From: UBA7672 sp041398245
Lineage (GTDB): Bacteria; Pseudomonadota; Alphaproteobacteria; Caulobacterales; Hyphomonadaceae
DNA length: 64,000 nt
NCBI GenBank assembly: GCA_041398245.1
Contig: JAWKVC010000016.1
Location: 36,849 to 100,848, forward strand
Reading direction: 5' to 3'
In this document: one piece after another, positions 61,368 to 64,000 of the stretch
How the letters are laid out: each line of letters opens with the position of its first letter
Position numbering within the stretch: position 1 is the stretch's first letter
The notes under the pieces: generated by a model
What the model saw: only the letters and a program-made list of their open reading frames with translations
Told to the model about the DNA's origin: nothing
Database searches by the model: none
Program-made: the position numbers and the translations under genes

Positions 61368-63731
61368 ATGCGAATGCTCGACAGAAAAGTGCTGCGCGAC
61401 CTCTGGCGGATGCGCGTCAACGTCATCGCGATCGCGCTTATCCTTGGATGTGGCGTCGCCATTCTTGTGATGGCCGTCGGCATGCGCAGCTCGCTCGAGC
61501 GAACGCGGCTTTCTTACTACGCCTCGCACAAGATGGCTGACCTTGCCGTGTCGCTGGTCCGGGCGCCGCGCAGCATCGCAACGCAACTTGCGGAAATTCC
61601 CGGCGTCTCGGCCGTTGAGGCGCGCGTGACCGGTCTGGCCCTGCTCGATCTGCCCGGCGTCAAGGAACCGGCTTCGGCGCAGCTTGTGTCCCTTCCCCGG
61701 ATCGGACGGCCGAAGGTGAATGATCTGTCGCTCGCCCGGGGGCGCTGGCCTGATCCCGACCGGGCCGACGAGGTGCTGGTCAACGAAGCGCTGGCCACCG
61801 CCAACAAGTTCGAGCTTGGACAGGAACTGACAGCGACCCTGCATGGCGGCCGGCATACGCTGAAGATTGTCGGCATCGCGAATTCACCGGAGTTCGTGTT
61901 CGTCACGGCGCCGGGAGAGATATTTCCGCAGCAGGACCGCTTTGGCGTTCTCTGGATGGGCGAGGAAACGCTGGCGCGCGCCTATGATCTCGAAGGCGCG
62001 TTCAACAACGCCGTCTTTCGTCTGCCGCCGGGCGCAGATGTGGACGCGATCAAGGGGGCCGTCGATCGCATTCTCGAGCCCTATGGTTCGGCCGGCGCCT
62101 ATGATCGCGACCGCATGCCATCCGATCGCTTCCTGACGGAGGAGCTCGGCCAGCTCGCCACCATGGCGGCGTTCCTGCCAACCTTCTTCATAGTGATCGC
62201 GGCGTTTCTGGTGAACATCGCGCTTACGCGCATCATTGCGGCGGAGCGATCCAATATCGGGCTGCTGAAAGCGTTCGGGTATTCCAACCGCGCCGTCGCG
62301 ATTCACTATGCCAAGGGCGCGATGCTGATGGCCGTTGCCGGCGCGGCGCTGGGATCGGTCGCCGGATGGATGCTGGGCCGCATGATGGCGACGCTCTATC
62401 AGGGGTATTATCGCTTTCCTCGTCTGGAGTTCGAGGCGTCGCCGGCGCTTTATGCTGCGGCGTGGACCATCGCGCTTGCCTGCGCGATGGTGGGATCCCT
62501 GGCGGCGGTGATGTCGGCCGTTCGTCTTGCACCCGCCGCGGCGCTGGCGCCCCCGCCGCCGACCTCTTTCCGAGGCGGCAGCGCCATGCTGAAGGCGTTC
62601 AGTTCACGGCTCGACGCCAAGAGCCGGATCATCCTTCGCCGGATCGTCCGGTTCCCGCGCCGCTCCACCACCACTGTCATCGGCATATCGCTGGCGATTT
62701 CCGTTCTGGTCGTCGCCGGCGCCTTTCCTGCGGTGATGAACAGGCTGATGGACGTCAACTTCTCCGAGGCCAATCGGCAGGACGCGTCGCTGAGCTTCGT
62801 CGACGCCAAGGAGAGCGGCGTTATCCATGCCGTTGAGAATCTTCCGGGGGTTATCTACGCCGAACCGAGCCGTGCAGACCGCGTGATCCTTCACCACGCC
62901 GGACGAAGCGTCGAGGAGACACTGATCGGCGTGTTGCCAGAGGCGCGCCTGAGCCGGCTGGTGGACGCCAACCTCGACACCATCGAGCCCCCTGCGGCAG
63001 GCGTTGCGCTGGCGCGAGCGCTTGCGGAGAAACTGGACGCCAAGCCCGGTGACGCCATCGAAGTGGAACAAACCACCGGCCGGCGGCTAACCACACGCAC
63101 CCGCGTCGCCACAATCGTTGACCCGATGGTCGGCGCATCCGCCTATATGGACATGGACGCGCTGGCCCGCATGATGCGGGAGCCCGGCCGCATCACCGGC
63201 GTCCACGTGCGGTTCGACGCCGCCCAATACGACCGCTTCAACGCAGCGATCAAGGAAGCCCCGGCGCTGGCGGGCGCGAGCTTCATCAATCTTGCTGAGC
63301 GCTCGATGCGTCAGAATTTCGATCGCAGCGTCGGCACGATGAATTTCATCTATCTGTCATTCGCCGCCATCATGGCTGGAGGCGTCGCCTTTTCGGCGGC
63401 ACGGATCACGCTCGCGGAACAGGAACGGGATCTTGCGACGCTGCGCGTGCTCGGCTTCACGCGCCTCGAGGTCTCGTATGTCCTCGTAGGAGAACTGGCC
63501 GCTCTCGGGTTGCTCTCGGTTGTCCCGGGCGTGATCGCAGGAACGCTGATAGGCGAGTGGCTGATGGATCTTTTCTCCAACGACCTCTACTCGTTCCCCT
63601 ATGTATTCAACGCAACCGGCTATGCCGTCGCCATCGGTTTCACGCTAGGATGCGTGGCGGCCGCCGCCATGGTTGTCCGCACGGGCGTTGACCGGCTCGA
63701 CATGGTTGGCACGCTGAAGGCGCGCGACTGA
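61368..63731 (+). CDS. FtsX-like ABC transporter permease
   Basis: The 787-residue permease has an N-terminal membrane segment (VIAIALILGCGVAILVMAVGM), a periplasmic domain, three central segments near residues 265-390 (MAAFLPTFFIVIAAFLVNIALTRIIAAERSNIGLLKAFG is the FtsX domain start), a second N-terminal-type segment near 440, a second periplasmic domain and three C-terminal segments (FIYLSFAAIMAGGVAFSAARITLAEQERDLATLRVLGFT onward). The doubled FtsX layout is like MacB-related and lipoprotein-type exporters. It works with the ATPase upstream and the adaptor downstream. Confidence 0.92.
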   Translation: MRMLDRKVLRDLWRMRVNVIAIALILGCGVAILVMAVGMRSSLERTRLSYYASHKMADLAVSLVRAPRSIATQLAEIPGVSAVEARVTGLALLDLPGVKEPASAQLVSLPRIGRPKVNDLSLARGRWPDPDRADEVLVNEALATANKFELGQELTATLHGGRHTLKIVGIANSPEFVFVTAPGEIFPQQDRFGVLWMGEETLARAYDLEGAFNNAVFRLPPGADVDAIKGAVDRILEPYGSAGAYDRDRMPSDRFLTEELGQLATMAAFLPTFFIVIAAFLVNIALTRIIAAERSNIGLLKAFGYSNRAVAIHYAKGAMLMAVAGAALGSVAGWMLGRMMATLYQGYYRFPRLEFEASPALYAAAWTIALACAMVGSLAAVMSAVRLAPAAALAPPPPTSFRGGSAMLKAFSSRLDAKSRIILRRIVRFPRRSTTTVIGISLAISVLVVAGAFPAVMNRLMDVNFSEANRQDASLSFVDAKESGVIHAVENLPGVIYAEPSRADRVILHHAGRSVEETLIGVLPEARLSRLVDANLDTIEPPAAGVALARALAEKLDAKPGDAIEVEQTTGRRLTTRTRVATIVDPMVGASAYMDMDALARMMREPGRITGVHVRFDAAQYDRFNAAIKEAPALAGASFINLAERSMRQNFDRSVGTMNFIYLSFAAIMAGGVAFSAARITLAEQERDLATLRVLGFTRLEVSYVLVGELAALGLLSVVPGVIAGTLIGEWLMDLFSNDLYSFPYVFNATGYAVAIGFTLGCVAAAAMVVRTGVDRLDMVGTLKARD

Positions 63732-63774
63732 CCGGCGTCAAAGCAGGCCAACGCAATATCTGTGAGACAGGCGC

Positions 63775-64000
63775 GATGCCCGGCATATCTTCGAAGCTTG
63801 CGAAAATACCGACAGCGGCGCTTGTGTGGGCCGGCGCAGGACTCGCGCTCGTTCTGGCGATGACCTGGCTGCTGTGGCCGCGCCCAACGCCTGTGCAGAC
63901 CGCCCGGATCGATCGCGGCGAGGTCACGCGCGAAATCTTCGAGGAAGCGCGCGTCGAGGTTCAGGATCTCCATGCGGTCACGGCACCGGTGACCGGGCGA
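63775..64000 (+). CDS. Efflux periplasmic adaptor subunit, cut by the window end
   Basis: The first 75 residues show a membrane anchor (ALVWAGAGLALVLAMTWLLW) followed by TARIDRGEVTREIFEEARVEVQDLHAVTAPVTGR, the start of a membrane fusion protein with a biotinyl-lipoyl-like domain (HlyD/MacA type). The start ATG lies 44 bp after the permease stop. The gene continues beyond the window. It completes an ATPase-permease-adaptor efflux set. Confidence 0.85.

Noticed and set aside
1..64000. CRISPR arrays, rRNA genes, classic insertion sequences, replication origin
   Set aside because: No regularly spaced repeats, rRNA-like sequence, transposase frame or DnaA-box cluster was seen.

Overview
The window is high-GC DNA from an alphaproteobacterium, most likely in or near the Caulobacterales/Hyphomonadaceae. 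Three things point there: a MipZ division-site ATPase gene beside panC, a tRNA-His of the alphaproteobacterial type (no G-1, G1:U72, A73), and a type II secretion locus preceded by a large lipoprotein gene and a TonB-dependent receptor gene, as in Caulobacter. This placement is inference from gene content; no database was searched.

Layout. 1-6.5 kb: a GlpX-like phosphatase with an altered active site, then a peroxide-defence block (katG, broken by one frameshift; ahpC; ahpD) with a shared dyad operator before katG and ahpC, then a DUF1254/DUF1214 lipoprotein behind a perfect palindrome. 6.5-12.3 kb: mipZ, panC, an unrecognised 576-residue protein and conserved hypotheticals. 12.4-25.3 kb: the tyrosine/homogentisate catabolic genes (hpd, hmgA, maiA, a fumarylacetoacetase, scoAB), interleaved with an acylase, a flavin monooxygenase, lipoproteins and a DUF559 nuclease gene enclosed by inverted double-hairpin repeats. 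25.4-32.5 kb: a ZIP transporter, a structured repeat island, cysD-cysNC for sulfate activation, and AsmA. 32.6-38.9 kb: tRNA-His followed by an island with lower GC: a Fic protein and a minus-strand pair of heavily frameshifted genes (FAD/NAD(P)-binding protein, then a TIR- or deoxyribosyltransferase-like protein with a repeat-rich C-terminus) that look like a defence module. 38.9-57.2 kb: prepilin peptidase, Pho-box-like sites, a duplicated-domain lipoprotein, a TonB-dependent receptor, and gspCDEFGHIJKLMN with nearly every junction overlapping. 57.2-64 kb: a TonB-C-like protein, a PatZ-like acyl-CoA synthetase/acetyltransferase, and a MacB-type efflux operon (ATPase frameshifted, FtsX permease, adaptor cut off by the window end).

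How it works together. The tyrosine genes make a complete route from 4-hydroxyphenylpyruvate to fumarate and acetoacetate, with ScoAB able to activate the acetoacetate. The secretion block looks like a phosphate-responsive unit: Pho-box-like repeats precede a candidate secreted lipoprotein, and the receptor and secretion machine follow on the same strand. The island next to tRNA-His looks acquired and is either decaying or badly sequenced.

The strongest leads for something undescribed are (1) the DUF559 element with covarying hairpins at both ends, with a related nuclease-free inverted pair 8.5 kb away, and (2) the hidden two-gene module at 34.5-38.0 kb, which only appears when reading frames are stitched together.
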